Assembly (NCBI GenBank): GCA_037833965.1
Contig: AP031356.1
Coordinates: 17,568,501 to 17,632,500 of the forward strand
Reading direction: 5' to 3'
Length of the DNA stretch: 64,000 nt
From: Marchantia polymorpha subsp. ruderalis
Lineage: Eukaryota > Streptophyta > Marchantiopsida > Marchantiales > Marchantiaceae
The position numbers and the translations under genes were made by a program. Positions 48,270-60,325 of this stretch are shown here, one piece after another (the stretch's first letter is position 1; each line of letters begins with the position of its first letter). The notes beneath the pieces are model-generated. The model searched no databases. It was not told the origin of the DNA and worked only from the letters and a program-made list of their open reading frames with translations.

Positions 48270-48520
48270 GATAAAGTGTATTTTTTATCTTTATTGGGTA
48301 ATTATCTGATTAACGGATAAATTAAAAAGAAAGTGTATTTTTTATTTTTATTGGACAATAACCCATTTAACAGGTAAAGTAAAGATAAAATGTATTTTTA
48401 AAATTTATTGGGTAATTACCCAATTAAAGGGTAAAGAAAAAGTAAAGTATATTTTAAAATTTTATTGGGTAATTTTAATTATTGGTTAAAGGGTAAAGTA
48501 GAGATAAAGGTATAAAGAAA
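48270..48520. repeat. Minisatellite, about 57-bp unit, 4-5 copies
   Basis: TTTATTGG.(T/C)AA recurs at about 48291, 48349, 48406 and 48462, each followed by GGTAAAG-rich and GTATTTT-rich sequence. Units differ by small changes. The same words (GGTAAAGTAGAG, AATTACC) appear in weaker form near 47640-47770, so the array may once have been longer. Confidence 0.65.
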
Positions 48521-48560
48521 AAGCGACCAATGTGGTAAGGGTAGAGTAGAGGTAGAATAC

Positions 48561-49375
48561 ATTTTATTACCCGTTTAACCCTTACTTACGTTACTGAGGG
48601 CTAGATGGTAACAGCCTCATCAGACATGGACAGCGAGGATGAAAGTGGAGACGTGGTGGACTAAGCAACACCAAGCAATCCCATGCTCAACCCTCTGCTC
48701 TTCGATCTCGTGCTGCTGGCACTGAGGCATATGGCACAATCCCCCTGATTGAAGGCGTACGCCCCTGGGCGTATCATGAAAGTACTTGGCTTTAGTCTTG
48801 AGAGGAGCATGTTACACCATGTCGGGCTCTTACGTCCTTCACAAGACATCTTGTCATCGGAGGGATGCGTGTGCTTCTGTTGATGAGCCTGTGATTTCGA
48901 TCAGTGCTGGACAAAGCCCCATTGATGTCCAAATGTACGGGGTCGGGTAGACAGCTGTTGTTGAAGACTCAGTTCAATGAAGGACAACGATAAAGCGCAA
49001 GCCAATGCGTTCAATGAAAGCTGCACAGGCTGATGTAAACGTCCCTTTGAAAGATCGAGACAGGACGATTTATTCGTAACGACCATTCATTACACGAAAG
49101 TGTTATTTCGCTCACAAGAATGTGCGCAAAAACTTCACAAATTGGAAATGAGTTTCATCGATTGAGAGGATTGTACGAGAGCACTTGTTCGGAATGTTAA
49201 TTTATTCGTATGAATGATACGTATATACAGAATAGTTTTTTAAATAAGTTAATTTCATCCGAAGATATAAATTATTTTGAAGTAAAATGTCCATATCATC
49301 TGAAAGTCACTGATTTTCCATAGCAAATTGACTTGTTGGGACGGTAGCACAGAACCTTTTGTCGAACTGGAGAAC
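48561..49375. other. Gene-free stretch
   Basis: A short plus-strand segment near 48604-48664 ends in DSEDESGDVVD and a stop, in the style of an acidic transposase tail, but no body of such a gene precedes it. Otherwise nothing is supported. Confidence 0.3.
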
Positions 49376-49475
49376 CTTTTCAGTAGCTGAGTGGAAGCCT
49401 CCTCTCAGCTACTGAAAAGCAAGACATGGAGCCTTATGGAGTGGAAGCCTCCTCTTCACAAGGCTCCATGTCTTG
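49376..49475. repeat. Twin perfect hairpins sharing one loop motif
   Basis: Hairpin one: CTTTTCAGTAGCTGAG (49376-49391) and its exact complement (49404-49419) around TGGAAGCCTCCT. Hairpin two begins at the next base: CAAGACATGGAGCCTT (49420-49435) and its exact complement (49460-49475) around a 24-nt loop that again contains TGGAAGCCTCCT. Both stems are 16 bp and perfect but differ in sequence. Confidence 0.9.
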
Positions 49476-51548
49476 TCACTGACCGTGTCACCACAGGACC
49501 TACTTCTAAAGTTCGCTTTCTCAAAGGGTTCAAATTGATGGAGACTGAGTTTTTGCTTAACTATATTCTTCCGGTGTTGCTTTCGTCCACGTCTTGTACT
49601 AGTCAATTTGAACTGTGGTTCCCTAGTGCCTTTTATTGCTGTCGATGACAAGAACCATAGGAAACCTCAAAAACTATGGTTTGAAGCGTAATATACAGTC
49701 TGTTCACAAACTATGCATGTTTCCCAAAAGGAGAAACAAGGATTACGTTCTATGTTTTGAAAGGGCCAAGTTTCTAATGGCACTCCATTGTCATTCTTGG
49801 TCACATTTCCATTTGAGGTATATTCCGATATATACACTACATTACATTTAATTTATATTGATTTTACGGTTTTACGATACCTGTTTTTTACGGTTATTTC
49901 TTAGAACTATATGGAAATTATATATATCTCAAAAAAATAACCTTTGTGCATATGTTATGTATAACATACTGATTAGACAAGTACTGCAAACGCTAAACTG
50001 CAAACGGCAGTTACATCCACAAAAATTACAACTAACCCGAAGACAACTGATTGTCACATTCTCATGAAGTTAAAAGAAGTGACACGGTCTAAGATTTTTT
50101 TATGTTAATGTATAGCAGGCATTGGTTAGTCTTCAAGATATCAAATTCAAAATCTTCGAGAGCTTACACGGTTTTATTCCGCTTTTAATGTGTTTTCGAA
50201 TAAAACTGGTAAGAATATATTAACAGCTGCTACAAATTACACACAACTTTCAGGGTACGTTAAAATCAGGTAGACACAACAAAGCATCTAGCCAAGAAAA
50301 TTGATAGAAAGTATCTGATTGACTGAGAAATTTTCATTAGACTAGATTGTAATCAAATTTGGAATGTACAAGGTGTGAAACAAATTGCAATTATTGAACT
50401 GCCTTCGGTCTTTAATCCAATCTAAAGATCATTCCAATGTTTTTTAGTTTTTCTAAAAAATTTTTCTTTCTTAAAGATTTGAAGTACAAGTATGGAATTT
50501 ATTGCAAATCTGCTTTACTCTAGTTTTTTTTATAATATCCGTATATACATATACATATATGATTGATACATGCCTAGGTATAAATTTTTTTCAGATAAGT
50601 TTGTAAAATTTAAAAAATTATTAAATTTCACTAGAAAAGAAAAAAGTGTAATAATTTTTTTTGAAAAACTAAAAATACATAATTGAAGAAAATCCATAAA
50701 ACTAAAAAATTCATACATCTTGCTTGCATTCTTTCTATTTAATTTAATGAATATTATTAGACAACAAATTATATGATTAGAGTTTTATTTGATCTTTAGT
50801 TTTACAAATCATTGAATAATTATTTTCTTCTCTATTTTAGAAATATATATCCAAATGTACAATATGACGTATTTTTTTGAAATAAAATAGAACTCTTTTC
50901 TACAATAAAGAGTCTATTGTAGTCTAATAAACTTTAATATTGTTAATATAAATCGTCCTGCCTCCTCAATTGTATTTAATAAGTAATAAAAAGTGGATTT
51001 AGTCATTTTATAGTGTGTAATAGGTGATTAATTATATATCAAGTGTATCTCTCCACATGTAAACGCGTGATGACTATTATTCTCATTTGTCTTGGGTTAC
51101 TAAAAATTATACTAATCTTGAGAGTATTTGATAAAACCTCCCGTTTTTTTATAATATATTCAACTAATATCATACATCTACACATGAAAATATATGAAAA
51201 AATTTATGTTTTTCCAAGCATTATTGGTATGATTTGAATAAACGAGTTTGACATCCAAGAAACAAGTTAAAAAGCTCAATTATAGCTAAATACCACATCT
51301 CATGTTCTTTTGTGATTTCTTCTTTGCGACCGAGGAAAGTGGAATGTGTTATTTGCACACATTACACAGCCTTGAAGTCTTATGATTACACTCTATGTAG
51401 AAGATTGCTTCCCCGACGATTGGGTTACAAGGTTGATGTATATCTCTCCAACTTATGGAATGTGCAGAAATATATCCTTGCACCAATTGTCATAGAAATT
51501 TTGTCTCCATATTGTTCACTCACATGACATGGGAACCTTCTCACAACA
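49476..51548. other. Gene-free stretch
   Basis: Short frames only. The DNA turns AT-rich from about 50.1 kb. No repeat or RNA gene supported. Confidence 0.5.
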
Positions 51549-51885
51549 CTTGCATGGGTGACACCCAACTTTCATGTAAAGACTCTAGATTTCTAGTTGG
51601 ATTCAGGAGGACTGAATGGTAACCGTCACCAGCTTGAACGGCGTTGTACGTTTTGATCAAGATGTCCGCCTGCAAGAATGTTTGCATGCATTCTTGATGC
51701 TAACGGCGATCCATCTGCCGTTACAATAAAAAATGCATGCAAACATTCTTGATGCCACTCTCAGGAGGACATCTTGATCTAAACGCATAACGCCGTTCAA
51801 GCTAGTGACGGTTACCACTTAGTCCTACTGAATCCAACTAGAAATCAATGGTATTTACATGAAGGCTGGGTGTCACCCATGCAAG
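51549..51885. mobile_element. 337-bp long inverted repeat (foldback/MITE or MIR-like)
   Basis: The two arms, 51549-51707 and 51717-51885, are inverted copies over about 160 bp with scattered mismatches and one 10-nt insertion in the right arm. Outer ends read CTTGCATGGGTGACACCCA; the innermost pair is TAACGGC/GCCGTTA with a 9-nt loop. The segments GGTAACCGTCAC and AGCTTGAACGGCGTT are almost identical in both arms. Each arm also contains CAAGAATG...CATTCTTG-type symmetry near TTTGCATGCA. No target-site duplication is evident and no protein is encoded. Confidence 0.85.
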
Positions 51886-54800
51886 AATGTCTGCCCCCTC
51901 TGAAAAGAAAGAAAGCGGACTGCAACAAAGAGTATATATGGGTTCGAGATGTGTATGAAGTTATTTTTTGATACTGACAGGAGGAGGGCAAAATGCATTT
52001 ATCACTGGATGCATCCGCCGAGTGCCCACCCTCAGAATTTGGGGAACATAGTGAAGAGAAACTGAGGCCCAGATCGAGAGAAGGCATTTGACGATGAAGA
52101 GGCAAACTCGGCTTCGGAGACTCGATATGAAAGCCGAGGCCTGAACATCGTATGGTGCCTAGATGCATCTTCGCGCAGCACAGAATACTGCTCCCCAAAA
52201 TATCAACTTTTGGGTGCTAACCTTGAGCTAGGTGAGGACGATGTACTACATACCGTCCCTCATGAAAGGGGGATTGATCACGATTCTAACAAAGGTTTCC
52301 ATCTCACATGGAAGAAGGTTTGTGAAAAAAGGCTTTGGGTTTAGGTTTATGGTTTAGGTTCAGTATTTGGGGTGTATCAAAGGGCAAGGTTGCGATAGCA
52401 CGAAGATGGAAATGGCTAGGCACTCGTTGCCTGGATGATTTATTTGGTGCTTTGTTTACTGTTGGATGCTAGGTTGAGTCGGAGAGTATTGCAAAGTTGC
52501 AAGAGTGTTATATCTTTTCATACCTGCTTCCCCTCATGAAAATACTTTTAAGTCCACTATGCATCATGATTCCCTCCCCGTGGTATTAGAGCTTATATGT
52601 TTTGGTCTGGATAACGATATTACGGTCATCAAGACGGATGCATCTATCAATGGGCTTGATTCAACTTTTAACATCTTGTACGCTTGAATGGGAGTGTGTA
52701 CAAAATCCAGATACACCCCGGATTATTTGGCACGACGAACTCTTGGATATGAGAGTATTGCTAGAGAAAGTAGATTATAATGTGTGGAGATTGCATTAGT
52801 ACACCCTCACGTCTGAAAATGCAGCGTGTGCTGACTTTTACATGTCTAGGGAGGAGTGCATTGAGATAAAGCTGAGGTCACTTACACTACGAGACAATTC
52901 ATCGCTACAAACATAGTCAAATTTCATGCTTGAGTAACTGCCAGTATTACGAATATGTTTGAGATAGGGAGGTATTGATGACTATGTGAGAAAAAAATTC
53001 ATTCCATTTGATTTGGAGAGGCATGTAGCACTTTGATGAGATATAGAAAGATTTAACAGAGAGTGTGCTTGGATTTATGATGATACACTTACAAGTCCGT
53101 ATTTACCATATTCTTGTGGCATCTACTTTAAAATATTGTATACTCATAGCATTACAACCAGCTTTAGGTCAAGAATGATGAAGCTTGATCTATAACTCTT
53201 ACATAGAGATCTAGAATAAGCTCCATACGATACAGAGTGTTTCATCATTTACAGATTACCTTTCTCATCTCTTTTCGCCCCTGTTTCGGTGGTCAGTCCC
53301 TGCTATTGATTTGTACCTCTGTCGATGTGATCTAATCGCAACTTCAATACAATCCGTCTCCTTCCCCTTAAAAAAAAGAGTAACGATTTATTATCTCTCA
53401 CTTTGGGCTAATTAGCCCTCATTCTATTACAATCTGTTATCTGATTGGTTATAGACCAATCAAAGAGAGCATATAAGTGTCAGATCAATCATAGAGGAGC
53501 CTATAGTATAGTAACGTGAGTACTAATTAGCTAACTAGCTACTCCTTCTAAAAACTAATTTGTGCCATTGGATGGAGATACTAAAAAACAAAATCTGTTC
53601 TGCCGGTGATTATACTATCCAATGAGCGGACCGCGCCATAATTTCGGTCTGCTCTTGCTCTCGCGGTTTTTTTGGCATTCTTTGTTGCCATCGCGTCGAG
53701 GCTTTTAAGTTTGTCCTTCTCGTCATTTTTATTCTCATCTATGGATCGAAATGATTTCCCTGTCTGCAACTCCCTACGTCGAGAGTTGCAGCGGAGTTGG
53801 CTTACGCCGCTGGTCTCGCGCTTTCCTGCTTATTTTTTGGTTTGTTTCTGTTATCTGAGCTTCTTCTTTCACTCTGTTCTCGCTTTCGGGATTCTCGTTG
53901 CTCTGAGTGTTAGGACTGAAGGTCGGTGCATAGTCCTCATTTTCAATTTCCTGGTTTGGGTTGTGCTGCTGCCGGGAAAACTCTTGATTGTCAAAGACTT
54001 TTTATAGTTCCTTAACGGATCATTCAAGTTTCGATAGTGTCTGTCAGCATACGTGGAAATGGTGTCAATGCAAAACTCTAAATTGTTGAATCAGGAACCA
54101 TTGAAACGGATTGTAATCTGGTAAAGTACTGTTTTGAAGCTCGATCCAAGTTTGAACCAGACCAGTTCAGCAGGTGTGCTCCATGATCTAGAGCATGAAC
54201 ATTTTTCCAAAGAAGACAACAGAGAAGCCTTTCTGATTCATCCAAATTGCTTTGAAGGATAGAACCTTGATTTTAATTTATGTCCAAAAAAGATCATATC
54301 CTATTCGTGGAGAATATATACGAAAAGAAAAGGGTATTGCTCTAATTTGCTCAATCTTTGAGGGTGTGTCAGTGCAAATTGCTGTCGCAATTTCGAATTG
54401 CCGAATCAATCGTGATAGATATTTCTTACACGGTTCTTCCATGTATCTTGAAGGGAACATTCTGCAATTCCTTTTCATACATGCATTCGAATTCATTGTG
54501 ACTGCTTCTAAGACTTTCTGATCGTTCTTTTACTGATTCTAGGATGCCAACAAAGTTAGTCATGAAACAATCATGTCGGCAATCTCGCCAAATCTGTACT
54601 GGCCTTTAAGATCCGAGACTAATTCCAGTACTAAGCGACAACAGTTCTCAGTCATTTTCAACGGATTGTAGAAGCCTGTTAGTCGATTAGTGAGCTCACT
54701 GCAATGAGATCTGGTCTGAAGTGTAATTCTTCCGTATAACTGCAAGACTCCATCAAATCACGTGAGGTTTTCGGATGCAGGAAGGCATAACCGATAAGAC

Positions 54801-56624
54801 TGGAAGGATGTAGAGGTAAATATATAGCTTGCTTTTCCACGTTTCAACAGACTGGATGTCGTAAGACTTCCTACCATTTCACTTCAGATCGCTTCTGAGG
54901 ATATGTGGACTCTCTGTCGGCACTGTAATTGTAGACACCAGAAGAATTAGCAGTGGGCTTCACATCTGCCACGTCGTCCACCATCTTCACCTGAATTTGT
55001 TGCAGATTTAAAGTCAGCCAGGTCACCTTAGAAACAGACGACTCAGAGATACTCTTCAGTACCCGAGAAATATGAGTACTGCAATTATGCCTACTCTTGT
55101 ACTGAAATCAACAAAGACATAGAGAAGACTAACAGTTAGAAATCCCTTGTCACATGACGGTGAGTCTGGATAGAGTGAACTCAAATTTTGCTCTAGAACT
55201 ATGATTAAGTCTTAACAAACAACGTTCATACTTCTTCGGTAAAGGTTCATGTGTTATTCAAGAATACCAGGTTCGACGTTGGGCATGCGGAAGACTTCCA
55301 CTCATAGTTGTGTCTGCTTAGCTGTTGTCAGACACCCAGCGCAGAACGATAGCTGATTGTAAATTTGTACTACACGCACAGACACGTTGTAAAGCACGGA
55401 GTATGCGAGCCTAACGAATACCGACTGTCTGCAACTGGGCAGAATCATGAAATGGCCATGCCTTACACATATGCCATCTCCCACCAACTTCTCAGTGTGC
55501 AAGGTCACGACTTTGGCTCTCATGGACAAATCTTAAGAGGAATCTTTGTGCTTGTCATGAGCCTGGCGCTTAATTATATGTCGTACATGGCTCAAAGAGA
55601 TTTTGACCGAGTTTGAAATTAGAAATCATTAGAATTGAATTTTTATATTCCAGTGTTCAGAATAAATTTCTCTCGTCCTCTAAATCGTGAGAGGTGCATC
55701 AAGCCAGACAGTCCTTGCAAGGAAAAAAAGTCGGGACTTAGGGGTACATTTCTTCCTTAAAGATGCAGAAAGAAGTACAATTCTACTTTCTCAGCTTATG
55801 TCCTTCGCCGAAAGTGTGAACCCGAACTTCTTTCGTAGGAGATGGAAAGCTGGTACCAGAACGGCTGTCAAACGCAGAAGTCCTTGAATCGAGACAGAAA
55901 ATTGGAATGCCGTGTCGATCTATAACGTCGGCCAAGGTATAATTTGGTGGGAGCACTTTTCAGAAAGTGCCAAAATGTGTTGTACTATAGATTACAATTC
56001 AAGTGATTTGGATGCTGGTGCTCCGATGACATGAAGAAATCTTATCAAGCTGCTGAGAATATCTTTACGGTAATTGAAGAGAATTATCATTCAGACTATA
56101 CATCACAAAACATAATGGATATTGTCCCTATGAAAGATTCTTCTATGTCAAGTATATGGTCACAAAATTACGGGTGGATTCATTTCCACCTTTTCGGGGT
56201 TGATTGATGAGTGATGATTCCCAAAGAAAGAAAAATGGAAAGGAATTTCCTGTCCTGTTAGTCCATAGCTGTCCTCGATCCCGTGTCGTCTGGATAGCTA
56301 CTTGCCAGATCACTGGAAGGTCAATGTGGAGCAGAGGTTGAATTAAGTGTGAAGCAGCCCATGTTTCATGGCGGTTCTCTTTGTCTAGTACGGTCAATTA
56401 TTAGGTGAGCACCTGCTTTCGAGTTGCCCGCTGCTGGATGGAAATGATGAGCTTAGTTAAAATCATGACTTCGGACCTTGTTTTGAGGAGACGTTTAATC
56501 ACCTGCCGTGAGATGGAAACAACTACGAAAGTCTATTTAAGGACTTAAGTTTACCTCCGAAATCGGCTGAGAATCGAGAAACTGTCCGTTCCATGTCCAT
56601 TTCTCCAGGGTGCTCTTGTCAGCA
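51886..56624. other. Gene-free stretch upstream of the lipase
   Basis: A perfect hairpin CTGCAACTC/GAGTTGCAG lies at 53764-53791. Telomere-like GGTTTAGG repeats lie near 52340-52370. A hydrophobic frame at 53672-54007 lacks an ATG at its start. Otherwise no gene supported; the last few hundred bases should contain the lipase promoter, but no clear TATA box is seen. Confidence 0.4.
52560..52870 (+). pseudogene. Possible retroelement relic (RNase-H-like TDAS motif)
   Basis: A frame with DITVIKTDASINGLDS followed by shifted DYLARRTLGYESIARE-like and VDYNVWRLH-like pieces. TDAS near a hydrophobic strand is how retroelement RNase H domains begin, but too little follows to prove it, and stops and shifts are frequent. 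Confidence 0.2.
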
Positions 56625-59600
56625 ATGATGGGACCTACTAAGGACAGAGATACCTTAATTTCCCACGTTGGAATTTCTATGTTCTTCTTGGTGACTTTAA
56701 TGTCGTGGGTGCTCGTGATTGACGCATTGGGAGTATTGCAGGATAGAGAATATGTAATAGATGATCATCAAAGGCAGCCCCAAATCTCTGGGATCCATGA
56801 ACTGCAAGCGCAAGTGTCTTTCCAGGATAGGTTCAAAGATGGGCTGTGCAAGTTGCTCGTGGAACCTCACGGTTATCCATGTGAAGAATACACAGTAAAT
56901 AGTTCTATCTTGAACACTTTTCTACCTGTATCTGTCAGATATCTGTATCTCAACACTAAAGGTTCAGAACAATTTGATTTGGAACTCTTCGATGTGCACT
57001 GGGTTATCCATGTGAAGAATACACAGTAAATAGTTCTATCTTGAACACTTTTCTACCTGTATCTGTCAGATATCTGTATCTCAACACTAAAGGTTCAGAA
57101 CAATTTGATTTGGAACTCTTCGATGTGCACTGAAACTTACAGTGGGAGACCTCTGATAGACACGTCCAATCTCAAAGTAGATTCACTTAAAGTTTTGTGT
57201 GACTATCAGAATGTTGTCTTTGTCACCTAGGCCGACGTCTAGTGCGCCTATAAGCTCTCAGATGGCTGTGTGACCTGCATAATTGATAACATAGTCACAT
57301 ATTAGAGCATATAATCGTTTAGCATATTAACAGCTGCAGTTTCGAGATAGTTTGAGTTTTTGCTGGATGTAAATAGCTCAGGACCTGACTGATTATAGTT
57401 GTCCATTTTGCCTAGAAATGAGCATTTTGCAATGAGGAAAGTCAGACAACAGAAACAATTAGATGACATTTTGTGAGATGAATTATGAATCAATGTGACT
57501 GAAGGTCCAGACCAATGACGGCTTCAAGCTCACAATCCAGCACATACCGCACGGCTTGGCTGGATCTATTGGTTCCAAAGAAACACCTGTCTTTCTCCAG
57601 CATGGCATTATGGCGGTAAGTAACTTGCCCAATGAAGTTGTGCTTTCTATTCAAGCGGTTCCTACAATGCCTAGCAATCGGATCTGCTGAACATAATCGT
57701 TTTATTCAGGGTGGTGAGGGCTGGCTTCTAAATGGGCCCAACGAGTCCTTCGCATTCATCCTGGCAGATTTAGGCTTTGACGTGTGGATTGGAAACTCTC
57801 GCGGCGTTGAGTGGAGCCATGGACACGAATCCCTCAATTCCAGCGATCCGGTTTGTTGAGAATCTAACTTCCCAATCTCAAGTCCGATCCTAAAATATGG
57901 AAGGAAGATGATTGCTGTGGAAGTAGAATTTCCTGTTGGTACAATTTCTTCCCATGGTTTGCTAGCTTATACTGCCGACATGATAGAACGTATTTTGAAT
58001 TCTGTTCAGGCTTTTTGGGATTGGACATTCGATGAGTTGGCAGCATATGATCTACCAGCAATGATGGAGTTTGTGTACAACAAAACTTCTCAAAAAATAA
58101 TGTACGTTGGACACTCCATGGTAAGTGCAGCTGGCGCCAACAGATTCTGATGATTTCTCTTTCTAGACGCACTCGCTAAGTTAGATTTGCCTTAAAGACA
58201 TTACTTAGAAGCCCCTCTTTCAGAGATGAAACCAGAATCTCTAAATTTTCTTAGGGTCTGGTTCTGAACAGGGTACGACAATATTGCTGGCTGCTTTGAT
58301 CGAACAAGCGGCACATCTGGTTGATATTGTGAGGGGCGCTGTTTTCGTTTGCCCTGTCGCTCTTTTGACCCATGTAACATCAACTTTCGATCAGGTTGCA
58401 GCTCATTTGTTTCTTGACCAAGTGAGTGATAAGATTTAAAAAAATAACCTCGGTGAGTTAAACACAATGTTGTTAAATTCAAGTTTGTCCAAATATCAAA
58501 GACCGGACAAAGATCGTCATTACATCAGGAAAATTATATAAGTAGAAAACGTCTTTATCATACTCACAGAATCTGGGCTGAGAAGAGGGATATGCGACCT
58601 TTGGGTCGTAAGAGATTATCTTACGAACTTATATGGATTCTTCAATCTGTAGGGTTTCAAAGTAGAGAAATTAAAGAAGTATGTTCAGATTTCTGGCAGC
58701 TAAGGTTCTGTACAAGACTAGAACGATCAGAATCTTTGACATTTCCCATGTGCGGCGAGGCTCATATTCCGGAACTTCATAACTGACAGGTGTACAATTT
58801 ATTCCATATATCTGAGTTCGACCTGCACAGGTGAGAGATTTCCTTCTTACAAGTAAAACTCTTTTAACCTTGTCCAAGTTTGACCTTTGTTGTTTGAAGA
58901 AGGTGACTGTTGAGACCGCCATGATAGAAGAAATTGTCCCAAAACGTTCAGGTAAATGAGTAACTTGAAGTGGTTCGTCCTAGATCGCAATGCATGTGCC
59001 CATGCCAAAACTTCACGCCATGTGATTTTGTTGACTTCTTGTGACTTCAGCGATGTCGTCAACTTTCTGATTGACACAATATGCGCTGTACCAAACCTTG
59101 ACTGCACGCAGTTGCTCCCCAACGTTGCTGGTAAGTTACCCTTAGAAATAGTCCTTTCCCATCACAGTATCAAGGAATATCTATATGGAGATTTCTAAAA
59201 TTCTTCAGTTCAACTGAGGGCCGCAACTTTGAGAGCAATGTTCGGATGGTCAACTAGAAGGACTCAGTTTAACAAATTCCATATAATTGGTGAGGGCTTC
59301 ATGAATTTTCTTCCATTTGTTGGGATGTATGTTTCTCATGTTGTAACACAGAGGATCCTCGCAATGTTGACTGCATAATCTTTTTCTCTTGACAGGAGAA
59401 GGCTGCTGCGTTGATAAGGATAAAGTGCCCCTATACCTCCAGTATTATCCTCAGCCAAGTTCGACAAAAATCATTGCTCATTATGCACAGAGTACGTGAA
59501 CGGTTGCTATTTTTCATTCTGACAGAGAAATTGCTCACTAACTCAAGAGAAATTTTGATAGTAAAGTTTTTGGAAGAGTCCACTGAAATTGGCTTCCTTA

Positions 59601-60325
59601 CTCTTCCTTATGTAGAAGACTCTAAAGTGTGCCAGAGCTGTTGTTAGCTTGATCAATATATTTACAAATATATATTGAATACATATTTTAGTACATATTG
59701 CTCTATGTATCTTGGCAATATTTGGAGATGCCGAATGGACTTTTTCTTCTTACAGAAAAGGCAGGACCTACTGATACCTTCCCAGTTTTAGAGTCGCGTC
59801 TCGAACCATCTGTCACTCGTTGACTCATTCCGAGCTCAATGCAAAACAATATGATTCTGCTCCTGCGAACTTCTCTCAAAGATGAACAAAGGGTGATCTT
59901 CCAAAAGAAGTACCGTTTCCAATGCTCTTAGGACTCACTGAATTTCTAGAGATATATGGAGATTGTTTATTTACGGATGACTAAACAGATGTAGCTATTT
60001 TTGTGCAGTTCTGCGAAAGGGTCCCTTCCGTAAATACGATTTCGGACGTATCCAGAACGTGGCCCATTATAATCAGTCGATACCTCCAGAATACGCCTTT
60101 TCAAAATTCCCGAGTGCGGTTCCTCTACTCATGGTGTCCGGTACACAAGATGCTATTGCCAATACGGTTGATGTTGCAATCGTAACCCAAAGTCTTCAGC
60201 AGAGCGTCCAGGGCTCTGTTATTTTGCCGCAGTATTCTCACGTAGACTTCATCCTCAGTCGGACAGCAAATGTGGATTTTTGGCTGAACGTGACCACGTG
60301 GTTCGAATCCCTGATCAGTTTGTAG
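56625..60325 (+). CDS. Acid lipase / triacylglycerol lipase-like alpha/beta hydrolase, nine exons
   Basis: Exons by protein continuity and GT-AG borders: 56625-56894, 57505-57615, 57710-57850, 58010-58120, 58272-58421, 58790-58830, 59051-59130, 59396-59491, 60009-60325; product 438 residues. The start is the ATG at 56625. Residues 15-32 form a signal peptide or anchor, followed by the acid-lipase N-terminal motif [19 protein letters not shown]. Further landmarks are LQHGIM (oxyanion HG), [31 protein letters not shown], the nucleophile Ser210 in GHSMG (split over exons 4/5), SGTQDAI (Asp381) and YSHVDF (His411). The cysteines in CAVPNLDC and GEGCC are conserved in the family. Such lipases, like plant LIP1 and animal lysosomal acid lipase, hydrolyse acyl esters in the secretory or vacuolar system. 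Oddity: a 131-bp duplication across the exon 1 donor. Acceptor 57504 could shift to 57510 in frame. Confidence 0.9.
56871..57132. repeat. Exact 131-bp tandem duplication over the exon 1 splice donor
   Basis: 56871-57001 and 57002-57132 are identical. The unit includes the last 24 nt of exon 1, the donor GTAAATAG and about 107 nt of intron. The second copy repeats the donor at 57026. As 131 is not a multiple of three, use of the second donor would shift the frame and meet a stop at 57027-57029. Confidence 0.95.

Noticed and set aside
53672-54007. Hydrophobic 111-codon plus-strand frame
   Set aside because: It starts without ATG, has no recognisable family motif, and hydrophobicity follows from T-rich DNA.
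60296-60312. GTGGTTCGAATCCC, resembling a tRNA B box
   Set aside because: It lies inside lipase exon 9, whose protein matches the family here; no A box or cloverleaf surrounds it.
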